Part shown: piece by piece, positions 35,009 through 46,965 of the stretch
Position numbering within the stretch: the first letter of the stretch is position 1
Layout of the letters: each line of letters opens with the position of its first letter
Origin: Synchiropus splendidus
Taxonomy: Eukaryota > Chordata > Actinopteri > Syngnathiformes > Callionymidae
NCBI RefSeq assembly: GCF_027744825.2
Contig: NC_071347.1
Location: forward strand, 16,162,501 to 16,226,500
Direction of reading: 5' to 3'
DNA length: 64,000 bases
Made by a program: the position numbers and the translations under genes
The notes under the pieces: model-generated
What the model was told of the DNA's origin: nothing
The model's database searches: none
What the model saw: only the letters and a program-made list of their open reading frames with translations

Positions 35009-36574
35009 CAGCATTGATATAATACACCATGGGAGTGAGGATGGGCTGTGTGGACAGAGCATCTCTTTCACCAGGTCCGTTGCCAACGGTTAGACAACGT
35101 CAATGAGCCCAAAATGTTTAACTCCGAAATTCTGTATCTGTAATGTAATGATGTTTCACCATTGAATTGCTGGCTGAACAGACTATAGTAAATGATGAGA
35201 ACCTGACCCAAGTGTGATATATACATCATTTTTCATTTCTTTCACCAGCAACCTGCCTGGTGGTGCCTGATCCAATGAGTGCTGCTGCTAAAGTTTATGT
35301 AACTAACAGCCCTTCCAGCAACTCTGTTGGAACTACGGTAATCTGGGCCAAAACCTCTCAACCTCTGTTTATTTTTTTCCCCAGGATTATTGGCTTATGC
35401 TGACACAATGATACTTAAGAAAGTTGGGGTAGAATCGTGCCATAATAACTGTGTGCATCCAATTATGATTGGTGAAAACCAAATCCGTGCGCCCGATGGG
35501 ATTTCTGATAGGACTTTCAAAACAGGATTTGAGCAGAGGTGATTCTTATATAACCCGCTTCTGTCGAAATGCATTCGAGTCCTAGAAATACACCGTATCT
35601 TATAGCCATTGATTTTTGTGTGGTTGGCTCAGAGGAGAACAAACAGGTTACGTCTGTTACAGTTCTCAGCCATCCAGGTCTCAAAGTGCCTCAGGAATAT
35701 ATAGCATGCTGAATTTATGAGATTACAGAAAATCACATAATTGGCTCCCAAGATTTCAGTACTGCGGCTGTGACCCACTTTTATTCCATTCAGCTTGAAG
35801 CATAAGACAGTTTTGCCAGATTGCTTTTTGTGCACTCTACCTTGCTCGTAGTTAGTGCAGTTAAAACTTAAATATTTCAAAAAGCACAGATTCAAACAGA
35901 GCCTGCTCTACTGGGACTATAAAGCGGGATCAGGTGTTTGACTTTTCATATTTGCTGTGCAGCTGCGCTGAATGCTTCTCTGTTTGTTTTTCATTCTACG
36001 TTTACAGACGTGACTATCGGCAAAATTCAATTATTTTATTTTTGTATTTAATGATGTGTGACTTAAGTTCAGTGATGTTACCTGGGGACAAACGTCTCGT
36101 GAAATTATATAACTTAACAGTTGGCTTTTGACCTGAAGGAGTTTGGACACAAGACCATAGTCATATGCCCAAAATTCCCCTAAAGGTTACAGTCAGCTCA
36201 GAATGGACTGCTGAGTTTCTTTTTTTTCTCCACTACTCATTGAGTAGCTTCGCATCTAAATAAAATGATTAAGTTTAAGTTTCCAAAATGACCTCCTTGC
36301 TCCAACATATCCTTGAAGACTTTCATAGATTCTCATGTGGACAAAAAAAAATGTAAATCCTGGATGAAAAATTGTCACAAGCAAGTCATGAGCATGAAAC
36401 CTATCATTTCTGGTATGACTTCTCATGACTTCATTTGTCGTCACTATGTTGCGCCTAAGGACTAAGAGTATGTTTCCCCTCTCCTGCACATTCCAAAAGA
36501 CACCTCCTCAACATGAAAATATAGAACTGCAGTAAAGATGTCACTTCGTGAAGTCTGTCAGTGCAGATTTAAAA
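35009..36574. other. Unassigned noncoding stretch
   Basis: No shared repeats or recognisable coding blocks are seen. Short AT-rich frames only. Confidence 0.3.
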
Positions 36575-36886
36575 TACAGTGGTATTTCGGTTTTCGAACG
36601 TCCTGGACTTCGAACAAATCGGAGTTCGAACAAAAATTTCTGATTTTGAACGAAAATCCAGAACTCGAACGCCCCCGAAAAAAGCCGGAAAAAAACGTAC
36701 CGGACCGATCAGCTGACCCACGACACGCTTTGTTATTGTGTATAACGCAGCCTCTGTATGCAGACGTGTCCCGTTAGCTACATTTACTGACTGTTTTTTC
36801 TTCATATTGAGGAGTAAAACCTTTCCTGTCTCCGCACTGGACCGTGGTAGAGTGTCACAGGGGAGGTGCTCGCTCTCTGTCCATCC
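36575..36886 (-). mobile_element. Tc1/mariner-pogo-like DNA element, copy A3
   Basis: This is an inverted relative of copies A1 and A2. The terminal end is best preserved here: TA at 36575-36576, then CAGTGGTATTTCGG. TTCGAAC motifs start at 36593, 36609 and 36625 (16-bp spacing), with degenerate copies at 36645 and 36664. The element is cut near 36886 (GAGCGAGCACC in the other orientation), so it keeps only the terminal ~310 bp. Iterated subterminal motifs are typical transposase-binding sites; that role is inferred. Confidence 0.7.
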
Positions 36887-36916
36887 ACAAAAATTACAGA
36901 TACAGACAAAACAAAG

Positions 36917-37078
36917 CAGTACCACCGAAAAACATGGAGGCAGTGTTGCTGTTTACGGACCGATATGTCGCTCTAATAAGACACAAAGAAGACCTAACAG
37001 TGGTGGAAATTCTCTGTCCTCCAGTCGTGATATCTTTAACAGCCTCAGCAGTTTCTTTCACTGTAGGACATTTTCCTT
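36917..37078 (+). repeat. Dispersed family B, copy B2 (short)
   Basis: GCAGTACCACCGAAAAACATGG, GAGGCAGTGTTGCTGTT, CCGATATGTCGCTCTAATAAG, GAAATTCTCTG and CCAGTCGTGATAT align without large gaps with B1 at 24086-24220. It starts about 30 bp after copy A3 ends, so the two repeats are nearly abutting. Confidence 0.6.
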
Positions 37079-37919
37079 GGGTATAAATAAGCTTCTTAGC
37101 AGAGCTCTGCACTCTCTTAGCTTTTCAAAATTGTCCCAGAAATCAATCCAACTCTCGCTGAACCTGACCTTGACCAACACTACACAACATTAGTCATTCA
37201 ATCAATCATTATTCCGGATAAATTGTACCTATTTACACGGTCTGAACTAAAACCGTCTTTTGTTTGTTGGGTTCACGGTCCATAAGTCTCTCAATGAAAG
37301 CCGTAAAATCTACTCACATGACGCAGCTACTTCAACTCTCAAGGATAAACAGGCAACATACAGTCACAATTCACTGAGAAAAATAAATATGCGGGCCCTT
37401 ACTGTAAAACGCTGTCACTGGCAAACAAAAGGAGCAGAATCCTCGCACACAGGAGCGGTAACAAGCGCCATTTCATCTTTGAAAACCTTGACAGTAGCAT
37501 CAAGAGCATGTCTCTCAGCATTTACTACTGAGTTCCTGGCGGTTCCTTCCACTGACATGTGTGAGTCACCTCCGAATATATGGATCTTGCTTTGAATGTG
37601 TACTGCTTTTAAAATGAATTTGAAGGGTTAAGGTCGATGGGGGAACAACCTACCTGTTGTCTGGATGTGTACAGGTTTATGCAAGCTGCATGGCCTTTCG
37701 AGGACTCCACATGTTGTAACGGCCATTATTCGATGCAAGCATGGTGGGAAAACTCCCATTATAGGCAGTGAAGCCATTTCAGCTAGATGCAACATGAGTA
37801 CATTTTTCACAAGTTGCCAACGTGCAGATAGCAGATTAGCTATTCTGGTCCTATTGAACCCAGCAAATCATTGATAAGATTGTTTTGCATAATAAAAAAG
37901 CAATAATCTTTTTTTTTTT

Positions 37920-38165
37920 CTTTACAAGCACCTGCTACCCGTAATGCATATTTAAAATCCCGCGTGGGAAACCGTAATTTTATGAGCTATTATTTTGCAT
38001 TTGTGTGGCCATCTCCGTTTGATTGTGTCTGTTTGTGCCAGCGGGAATAGGGATGTGTGCTTGGGATATTCATGACAATGGATTGTGCATCACTTCATGC
38101 TGCTGCTGTTGATGTCCGTGCCCCTCGGAATATCTATATGCTGTTTCCTTTCAAGCCTTATTTTC
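37920..38165. promoter_or_regulatory. Candidate conserved noncoding element
   Basis: This repeat-free block contains CCGTAATGCATATTTAAAATC, CCGTAATTTTATGAGCTATT, TTTTGCATTTGTG and GATATTCATGACAATGG, a density of homeodomain- and POU-like words typical of enhancers. It follows a T-rich run at 37908-37919. Function is inferred from texture only. Confidence 0.22.
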
Positions 38166-38817
38166 CTCAAGAATTGATACGAGACCACCGACTGTTTGGG
38201 AGCTCACTGAATCTGACCTTGTGCTAATGAGCTTTTACCAGACAAACACGGGTCCTCTGGCGCTTTAACTGAAGCACAAAACACTTGACTGCGTCGATCT
38301 TTCAAAAAGCAGCACCTTGCTCCCATTGTTGTTGCACACTGAGGAGATGTTGTAAACCAGTGAAACAAATCTATATGTTTTTTGAGGAAAATACAGGCGG
38401 GTCCCAGCGGTGCACTGAGCACTTCTGGGAAGGGTGAAGCCAATCTCTGTGCATGATATAGAGCTGAACAAACACACGGTGTGTGTGGATTCCAACAGTC
38501 TTTCTAGTCTCATCTTGAAGTTTAAATAGAAAAACAGCCATTGAGATACCTGGGGATCTCAACTGTGGACTGGACCAGAAAAGTATCCACCCTTTGAATC
38601 TTTCAGTACCATTTTGTTGTTCATCAGCTGTATTGTTTTCTACTACTAATGCTGAGTTTACAGATGGTGAGGAGTGGACTGAGTTGAATATATCATGTCG
38701 AAAGCATTTTTATGATGTCAGCCACTGTGGAATCATTCTTATATGATAAGGGTCATCGATTCATACAATTGTGAGAAAATTCAATAAAGTTTTGCCTCTG
38801 TATACAACCAAGATTTT

Positions 38818-39000
38818 CGTAAGTGGGGCCCGGAGAATTCCTACCATTGTTATGTCTTCTATGTCCACGTATTGGGTAGTGACAGCAACACTGCCCCTGA
38901 TGGTTTCCGGTGGTACTGCTCCATTCAGTCCGAATACATAAGCGTCGTGGAAACGTGCAGAAATACGTATGAAATGAACGCAGAGCACAGACAGAAGGCT
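38818..39000 (-). repeat. Dispersed family B, copy B3 (inverted)
   Basis: The reverse complement gives TTCATTTCATACGTATTTCTG, GGAGCAGTACCACCGGAAACC, GGGGCAGTGTTGCTGTCACTA, CATAACAATGGTAGGAATTC. It therefore covers the left half of the family in the opposite orientation to the other three copies. A 102-codon minus-strand frame at 38761-39069 passes through it. Confidence 0.6.
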
Positions 39001-39810
39001 CCCACCGTATCTAGATCTGTACGTAACCTTCATCATCAGTTGCTGTTTGTTTACATTCAAAAACCACAAGTATTTTCAGACAGTTTCAGAACCTGTTTGA
39101 GGTGCAAAATTCAGGCCTGGTTTACATGTTTACTGCACCAGTAGCACATCCTGTCATGAAAGAGTTCTGCATATCGTCTGATGCTCAAGAACTTTTTTGC
39201 CTGCATTCTAGTTGATGCACTTCCAGTGATATCACATTGTGATTCAGTTATAAATGACTTTATTGTGTATTAGGCACAATGACACAGATTCAACTTTGTA
39301 GATGACATATGACCATTTCACACTTCGTATTTATGTATTGTTTCAGAGGCTTGTTGGTGATGCTTCAAAGAGACACCTATTCAAATGGAAACAGATTACA
39401 AAATGGCTTCCACCATTCATAATATTTTAGCCAGTCATTTACTAACATCTGTTTTGATTTAATACAAAAGAAAAAAGCATTAAATCACGAGCTCAGAATG
39501 TTATGTTAGAGAGACTTCTTCTTTTCTGTCAGTACCTGCATCCTGGCTCTACACATGTTAGATCTGCCTGTAGCTACGGTCACATGTGGCTGTAGTTACA
39601 CAAAGACATCTTGTGAGGCCAACAGAAATAATCCATGTTTTGTAGACAGAACAAGTCAACTGTGCAAAGTTCAAGAGAAAATGAATTGAGGCAGTGACAT
39701 TTCAATCCAGGCAATCTCCCATATAAAAATAGCTTTGTTGACAAAGGAATTTCATTTATCCCCAACACGCGTTTTCCAACCCAAACTGCTCATTGTAAGC
39801 CTGTAAAAAC
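39001..39810. other. Unassigned noncoding stretch
   Basis: No gene, repeat relative or splice-bounded frame is seen. Confidence 0.3.
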
Positions 39811-39859
39811 TATATATACATATAGATATAGATATATATAGATATAGATATAGATATAT
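39811..39859. repeat. (ATATAG)n-type microsatellite
   Basis: An imperfect array of TATATA/TAGATA units about 49 bp long. Confidence 0.85.
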
Positions 39860-40154
39860 GATGATGCAAATTTTCTTTTTTGTAAAATAAGTTGAATAAT
39901 GTGCAAATATTCTGAGGTGTGACAAATTGACTGTCAATCCATTGCAGTGTGTGTAATGAAATTAACATTGCAGCATTAGAAACAAGCCAGGAACTATGTC
40001 ATCTTTGTGAGGGAATGTCCTGCCGTGCATCGGGGCTGCAGGGCTCAATTGTGGAAGCAATTGAATAACGCTGCTTTCCTTCAAACCTTGCGCAGTACGA
40101 TCTGTCATGATGACAGCAGGATTACAGTTGGAAGAAAGGTATTTAAAACAGACA

Positions 40155-40169
40155 CTATCTATCTATCTA

Positions 40170-40206
<37 letters not shown>

Positions 40207-40217
40207 ATATCTATCTA

Positions 40218-40311
<94 letters not shown>

Positions 40312-40336
40312 CGTCTGTCTGTCTGTCTATCTATCA

Positions 40337-40368
<32 letters not shown>

Positions 40369-40435
40369 GTCTATCTGTCTATCTATCTATCTATCTATCT
40401 GTCTGTCTATCTATCTATCTGTCTATCTATCTATC
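40155..40435. repeat. (CTAT)n/(CTGT)n compound tetranucleotide array
   Basis: About 281 bp alternate between runs of CTAT and CTGT, with a single CCGT patch near 40307-40314. The period is four throughout. It creates artificial Leu-Ser-Ile-Cys/Val-Cys frames on the plus strand that are not genes. Confidence 0.97.
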
Positions 40436-40619
40436 CTTCTGAATATGACCAGGGGATCAATACAAACAAAGAGTAGAATCAGAAACAGGAAACAGATGCA
40501 GTGGCCAGTACCTACAATCTACTCATAAGAACAAACAAGGTCATCACCACGGATTCGTGAGGAAGATGGTGACAGAGATTAAACACGCTGTGATCGGAAC
40601 ACACACATCAAGAGATCAA

Positions 40620-40975
40620 TAATGGTGCATTTCCACCGCGTGGAATGGGTCGACTCAGGGCCCTCTTCCCCCGGGTACCTGGCAAATTATCTTTTTTTTT
40701 TTTCCCATAAGAGGATAACTGTTCTGAGTAAGCCAGCAAACAACCTTGTCGTCTGCATCCTCCGCGAGTCTGTCTATTTTTCCTGCCTGTGGAGTAACAG
40801 CACCCACGCTCCACGCAAGAACTGCAAGTCCCCAACAACGCCTGACTGGACTATCCACTTGGTTGTGCCACAGAGTCTCATGCTACAGCGACTTCAACAT
40901 CAGAAGGTGCTGGATGCTTTGTCATATGGTCATCTGGAGGCTCAAAGATTCTTGCGATTTGATGTGTGTTACATG
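40620..40975. repeat. GC-rich segment resembling a decayed DNA transposon
   Basis: GGTGCATTTCCACCGCGTGG contains the palindrome TTCCACCGCGTGGAA (40631-40645). It is followed by GGGTCGACTCAGGGCCC, in the style of teleost elements with 'TTTCCACCG..GGTACGGGTCGACTC' ends. A T run interrupts it at 40692-40704. The right limit is uncertain and no target duplication was found. Confidence 0.3.
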
Positions 40976-41218
40976 TAGAACAAAAGGAGCACCACCCCAA
41001 GGCTTACCAATCCTCAACCTTCCTCTGTACACGTCACGTGCTGCCCATGGCATCAGGATATACCGTGTGCTTCAGTGAAAAACCTAATGCATCAACATGC
41101 AGCGCCAAACGCTGCCTCTGCTCTTCAATTCAGATGCATGGTTGCTTTTCAAGAGATGACACACTTGGCCTGTAAGAGTTGAAGCGAGGTGGGACTCATA
41201 AAAGCATCCCATTCTAAG

Positions 41219-41560
41219 TGTAATGATTCGAGCGGAGCAGGACCCAAATGCCTTCATGAATGAGACTCACCAGGAGATGAGAGTAGCAAAAAATGACATT
41301 TAATTTTGACAGAGTTCACAAAACAAAAGTTTGAAGAATGCGAACAGAAAGCGTCACCGAACCGGGAGAACAAAAGAAAAAGGAAAGTCCAAAAACTGAA
41401 AGCGTCACCAAACCAGGAGATCACGAACGAGGAATCGTCCAACACAAACATGAGGGAACTAAACTAAAATCAGAGGAAACAAACATGCGGAGATCGATAG
41501 CAAACAAAGAATAGAAACAACACTAACTCAGGCACCAGGGAGAAAAAAAAACAGAAAACA
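41219..41560 (-). mobile_element. LTR-like element related in layout to 34416-35003 (right end unclear)
   Basis: It starts TGTAATGATTCG and, like the element at 34416, carries GGACCCAA about 20 bases in, then a GACTCA-type block. A complement poly(A) signal lies about 80 bases in (ATTAAA on the minus strand, 41299-41304). A 51-bp internal duplication repeats GAAAGCGTCACC at 41347 and 41398. I cannot place the other end or a target duplication. Confidence 0.4.
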
Positions 41561-44270
41561 CAGAGAGTGAGCAGCATTGTCTGTACTGTAAGTCTGGGAC
41601 GGATCAGTCAGTATATATTTTTTTCACTTCTTGATGTTTTCCAAATTCTTCAAATGCCACTTTTGCTCCAAAACACCTTGGTGAGTCAGGGTGGATCGAT
41701 AGTTTGCAAGTACCTTCGGAGAGTGCAATGGACTAAACACTCTCATTTGTATTGGTTTTTATTGCTCCCTCGAGTCGTATTTTCGAGATCACCCTATTGA
41801 TCCAATAAACCATGGCGTGAAGGCATAATAATTCTGCTTCGTCCACATGGGCAGTGTGAAATTTTCGAAGAGAGTTCCTCGACATTGAAGTAGAAGCATC
41901 AAATATCACCCACCGAGACGAAGCTGTGCTTTTCTGCCTCTTTTTTCTCCCGGTGTTTTCACAGCCACTGTATCAGTTAATAAATCTCAGTTTGTCCTTT
42001 CCTGTTTGTTTTTATCCCTCACTGTTATTTTTCTTTTTTAGCCCTCTTCATTTGTGTCCCGCTCTGTGTGGTAGCGTTTATATAGGTGGAACTGCATTGG
42101 AAAAGTGATTGAAAAGCTGTCCAGTAGATCAGGGTGGTTTGTGGTGCCTGTCCATGCTATAATCCATCCTGCTGCCCCACCACACTGGGAGAATATCAAA
42201 CAGGCTTACACCAAGAAGCGGTGTAGGAGAATGATTCAATAGAGACAGAGACATTGACGCAAAAAGACACATAAGGAATAAGTAAGAAAGGAAGAGGCAT
42301 AACCAGTTTGGAAATAAGGGCGAATGAAAACAGTTAAGGGAAAAGACTTTAGTTGGGTCTCAAAAAAGGAGGGCAGGAGGTAAATAATTCTTGCTGCTTC
42401 ACTTCAGTGCTTTTCTTCATTTGGCCCTGATTAACTCTGATAATATATCTGAGCTGTTATACCGCTAATAAAAGTGGGTAGCACCACGCAAAAGAGCTAA
42501 TGGGCTACAGATCTACTTCCAAAACAAACGGAGCAGTGCCATGATACAGCAGAGGAAACATTATGAGGAACAAACACCAGTCAAAGGTCACAGTATCATA
42601 TATTATATATATTCTCTTTCTCTCGCAACCATGTTTTGCTGCTTTGCACATTTTGAATCTGTGCTCGCAAAAGAACCAGGTACTATTCAAGGATTTGGGT
42701 GAGTTATCATTATTATTTATTATTATTATTATTATTTTTTTTTTATGGCTCCTGGTTTACGTGATTGCTCACAATGAACAGAGGCATATGTATTAGTTGG
42801 ATTTTTCACATTTAAAAAAACCAAAAAAAAAACATAATGATGGGCAAAACAAAGGGGTGTTGAGAAAATGTTTATTTAAATAAAAGAAAAACCAAAAAGG
42901 GTGCATAATTCACAGGAGAGTCAAAGTGACCTGTTAAATTCCAGAAAGTGCATTAATCAGAAGGACGTGTTCTTTCGAAACAACAGAATGTTCCGCCACT
43001 GAAGTGTCTTAGGACCATGGAGGGAAAGTTATTGTGTATCCGGATCTATGTATCTAACCTCATGAATATGATGGGTGTGGCATCCGTCTGTCCTTTTTTG
43101 GCTTAAGCTGAGCGTGTTACATGGTTAGCGTTAGCACTGGTTAATATTAGCAACCTCCCACCTGCTGTAAAAACGTTATTTTTTTTCTCCGTAACTCCAG
43201 TTAGCCCGGAAATGAGCTTTCGAGGTTGTCACCGGCAACCACACCCATCATTCCTCAACTCCACTGGCTTAATAAAATAAAATAAACTACACAAGAGATA
43301 AAGTCAGAGCCCTGAAAGTATCAAATGATGACACAAAAGTTATCAGGCGAAAGAAAGTGCATCATGGCAAATTTAGAAAATACAAATCCAAATAAATAAA
43401 ATTAGGGTTATTGTGCAAACCATATTGTAAAAGCAAAGTTACAATGGAAGGCACTTGACAGAGCTAAAATAAATACAAAAGTGGTGACGCCAAATAATAA
43501 GAAGCTTGTATGAGAGAGTATGAGAGCATGCTAGCTAGTCCAGATGCAGAAAGAGAAGCTGTTTTCTTTTCTTTTTTTGCTTTCATGCATTTGAATATAT
43601 TATTTATATGAAGAAAAGTGTTGATGTCAACTTGATTTTCATGTTTTCGTTGTACTCTTTTATGGAAAATTTAGAACATTGAGGAAGTCATTTTTCCCAC
43701 CATTATCATGAGCCAGGAATACTATGAAACATCTCATATATTAACAACAACAATACAAATCAATCTTCCTCATGCCTTTCAGCGTGACTCCGATTGGAAA
43801 GCGATTCTGTTTTCCTTCTTCTCAACTCAAATAAAACAGCATTTTTAAAAGGAAAACATAACTGTTTTAAAGAATCATTTTTGGAGCGCATCCTTTTCAT
43901 TGTCAATCGGCTTGTTCCTCTTTTCATAAACCAACCGCATAATACAGAAGCATGTCAGTAGAAATCCCTGCCTCAGTGAGACAGGTGATATGGACGGACG
44001 ATCAATAGACGTATGTTCTATGCTCTATTCTCCGGCATGACAGGTAAACGAGTGACGTGAGATCACATTGTTACATGATGGAGAGCCACACAGACATTAT
44101 GTCACCACTTATAGATCAATGCATTCCAATACCTATCCAGTTATGTGTGGAGTAATATGTCACCTTGCCACTGTAATGTCCAGCTGTTTAATCTGAACGA
44201 CAGCATCTTTGACACATCGCCGTTGACATATCGATGCCTTTTGTCCTTGACATTCATTAAATAAGAGAGT
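41561..44270. other. Unassigned noncoding stretch with a small (TTA)n microsatellite
   Basis: A (TTA)n array lies at 42704-42735, followed by T9. Otherwise the DNA is AT-rich with short broken frames, and I see no repeat shared with other parts of the window. Confidence 0.3.
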
Positions 44271-45201
44271 GAAGATTATAATGGTGTTGGTCTTCGTCAG
44301 GGTTGTGCTTTGTCCCCGATCCTGTTCTTGGTCTGCATGGACAGGATTTCGAGGCGCAGCTCTGGTGAGGAGGGTTTGCGGTTTGGTGGCCTGAAGATCC
44401 AGTCTCTACTTTTTGCAGATGATTTGGTTCTGATGGCTTCATCATCGCGTGACCTACAGCTCACGCTGGATCAGTTTGCGTTTGAGTGTGAAGCGGCTGG
44501 GATGAGGATCAGTCCGAGACCATGGTTCTCAACCGGAAACGGATGGATTGCTCTCTCCAGGTTGGGACTGAGATCTTGCCTCAAGTGGAGAAGTTTAAGT
44601 ATCTCGGGGTGTCGTTCTCCTGTGAGGGGATTGGAGATTGCTCGGCGAATTGGGGCAGCAGGGGCGGTATTGCAATCCCTTTGGCACACTGTTGTCCATA
44701 AGACAGAGCTGAGCCAGAAGGCAAAGCTCTCTATATACCGATCAATCTTCGTCCCGACCCTCACCTACCCGAGAGAGCAAGATCCCGGATACAAGCGGCT
44801 GAAATGGGTTTTCTACGAAGGGTGGCAGGCATCTCCCTTAGAGATAGGGTGAGAAGTTCTGTCACTCGGGAGAGGCTCGGAGTAGAGCCGCTGCTTCTCC
44901 ACATTGAGAGGAGTCAGCTGAGGTGGTTCGGGCATCTCATCAGGACGCCCTCTGGACGCCTCCCTTTGGAGGTGTTCCAGACAAGTCCAGCTGGGAGGAG
45001 ACCGAGAGGTCCACCCAGGACCAGGTGGAGAGATTATATCTCTACGCTGGCCTGGGAGCGTCTCAGGATCCCCCAGTCAGAGCTAGTGGATGTCGCTTGG
45101 GAGAAGGGCATTTGGCGTGACCTCCTGAAGCTGCTGCCTCCGCGACCCAGGAACGGATTAGCGGACGACGATGGATAGATGGATGGAAGATTATAATGGT
45201 G
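44271..45201 (+). pseudogene. 5'-truncated LINE (I/Nimb-like), reverse transcriptase pseudogene with target duplication
   Basis: The element (44287-45185) lies between two perfect copies of the 16-bp GAAGATTATAATGGTG (44271-44286 and 45186-45201). Translated, it begins GLRQGCALSPILFLVCMD and reaches the catalytic FADD box at 44412-44423. After a frame change comes EKFKYLGVSFSCEG, then another shift, and ELSQKAKLSIYRSIFVPTLTY. Further on are EMGFLRRV, IERSQLRWFGH and DYISTLAWERL, ending LLPPRPR before the TGGA-rich 3' tail. This order is the C-terminal half of the reverse transcriptase plus thumb region of I/Nimb-type teleost LINEs. At least three frame changes and a small deletion near 44765 make it non-functional. 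The endonuclease and 5' parts are absent. Confidence 0.88.
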
Positions 45202-46190
45202 AATGAACTGAAATGGTTCAAAAGTGTCCTCAATAATGTGAAAAATAAGTCTGTAAAATTGGACACATTGTTTTCACATCTTTATGTGACTCAAGTCAAG
45301 CACCAACTGTCCATGTTAGCGCTCAGTGGCCTCATAAATCCAAAATAATTCTGTATGAGGCGATCGTTTTCAGAGGCCGCTTGAATTCCCACCATCAGAT
45401 AGAGCTGGCTGTGAAATGTTCTTCCCTGGATTCCCAGAAAAGTGGAATACATAAGTGTACCATTAACAGTGATGTGAGAAAGTTGTTTCAAATCTGTCAC
45501 AGAAAATCCTATTATTATAAATACTCCCATCCCACACTGGCAGTGTTTACTTGAACTCGGGGTGCAAAGCAGGTTATGAATGTCAGAAAAATCCCAGTTA
45601 TTTATTTCCTCTCGCTGGTGTAAATCCTGCGACAAGATTTGAATCTTTTTACAGGGATTTTCTTTTTTTTTTTTTTGCTTCAGGTGTTCCGAGTTAATAA
45701 AAAGGAGAGAGATATGTGAGGGGTTATCGTAGCGCGACGTTGCTGTCCAAACAAATTCATATTCATCACAAAGCGATAATTGTCGCTTTTAATTGTTCAA
45801 GGCTGAATTTTGCCTCCTGGTCCGTGTTTAGACTCGTCGTCCACAGAAGACACTCCAGCTATGTTGATGAATTTACATCATCTGATCTGCCATTGGCAAG
45901 AGAGACAAAAATTAAATGTGCCCTTTAATTTCATTTATATCGACAAGGTTAGTTTGTTTTCTCATGACAAAACAACCCTATGTTTATTAATTGTATTGCA
46001 TCTTCTATCAATAGATCAATTCAATGAATTGTTTTTGTGAGTGTGTGCGAGTGTGTGTGTGAGTTCAATTTGATTTGACTGGTGTGTGAAGTGGTTAAAG
46101 AGGCAGGCACATTTTACCAGATCAGTTTTTAAGCACCAACTGTAAACGGGTGGATAAGACGTCAGTTCTTACGGTGGGCTTTCACACTGT
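45202..46190. other. Unassigned noncoding stretch
   Basis: A T14 run lies at 45663-45676. A 114-codon minus-strand frame at 45291-45635 is not recognisable. No shared repeats are seen. Confidence 0.3.
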
Positions 46191-46191
46191 T

Positions 46192-46965
46192 TTCTTCTCC
46201 TTAGCTGGTGGCGCTCTGCGCAAAATAGCTGGTTCGTGACCCACGACGAAGCACGTCTCAAACTGATGACGTTCTGGGAGTTTGAGAAGTTGTTTTTTCT
46301 GAAACAGAATGTGGTGTTTCACAGCCAAAACCGAACATGAAAGAGTGTTGTCATGTCTATTTTGCAAGGGAATAACGGAAACAAGCTGCGTAATACTTGA
46401 CTGATCCACGCCGCTCTCACAACACGTTGAGAAAGATTACAACAAGATTTTAACCATTTAATCGCCTGGTGATCTCTCAGTAAGTTCGGAAAAATCTGTC
46501 TTTCCTCCTTGTAGTCCTCATGCAGACAGCTGCGCTGCAGCCACATCACAGCAATGAAAACAGTTACTGTAGAGCGCGCCATTATTCATTTAAGCAAATC
46601 TGTCTGTCAATAAAATCCCATGTTTATCAGCCTAATAAAGGCAAAAACATGTTATCAAACATCCACACACATCACGAGTCCCAGACAGCTGCGCTGCGTT
46701 CCTGTTCCCAAGCGCAATTTTCCTGCAGCTCAGTGTTCTGGGAGTTAGTGAAGTTGTTTTTGAACGATGTTGTCCGCCCAGACAGCGATCAGACCCTTTA
46801 CTAACCGCCATTTATCATGTTTGTCACGTAGTTTCTGGCATCTGGAGTTTCCCGAGACAAAGTGCAGCTCTCCAGCCGGGATCAAGTCCGCGGCAAAAAC
46901 CGCCTTGTAATCACATCTCAGAGTTCTGAGCCAAAAGAGCTTTGTCTCGAGACAGAATCCGCAGA
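46192..46965 (+). repeat. Dispersed family E, copy E1 (rearranged)
   Basis: Two separated parts match the copy at 62976. The first is TGGTGGCGCTCTGCGCAAAATAGCT near 46205. The second, at 46690-46965, contains TGTTGTCCGCCCAGACAG, CGATCAGACCCTTTACT, GTGCAGCTCTCCAG, GGGATCAAGTCCGCGG and TTTGTCTCGAGACAGA. About 370 bp between them do not match E2. AGACAGCTGCGCTGC occurs twice (near 46522 and 46684), and the GTTCTGGGAGTT block also recurs, so part of the element was duplicated internally. The class is unknown. Confidence 0.6.

Noticed and set aside
40007..40528. 173- and 111-codon frames rich in Leu-Ser-Val-Cys/Ile-Cys
   Set aside because: They are produced by the CTAT/CTGT tetranucleotide array, which never makes a stop in these frames.
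44257..44764. Antisense frames over the LINE
   Set aside because: These are shadows of the plus-strand reverse transcriptase, whose motifs are clear on the plus strand.
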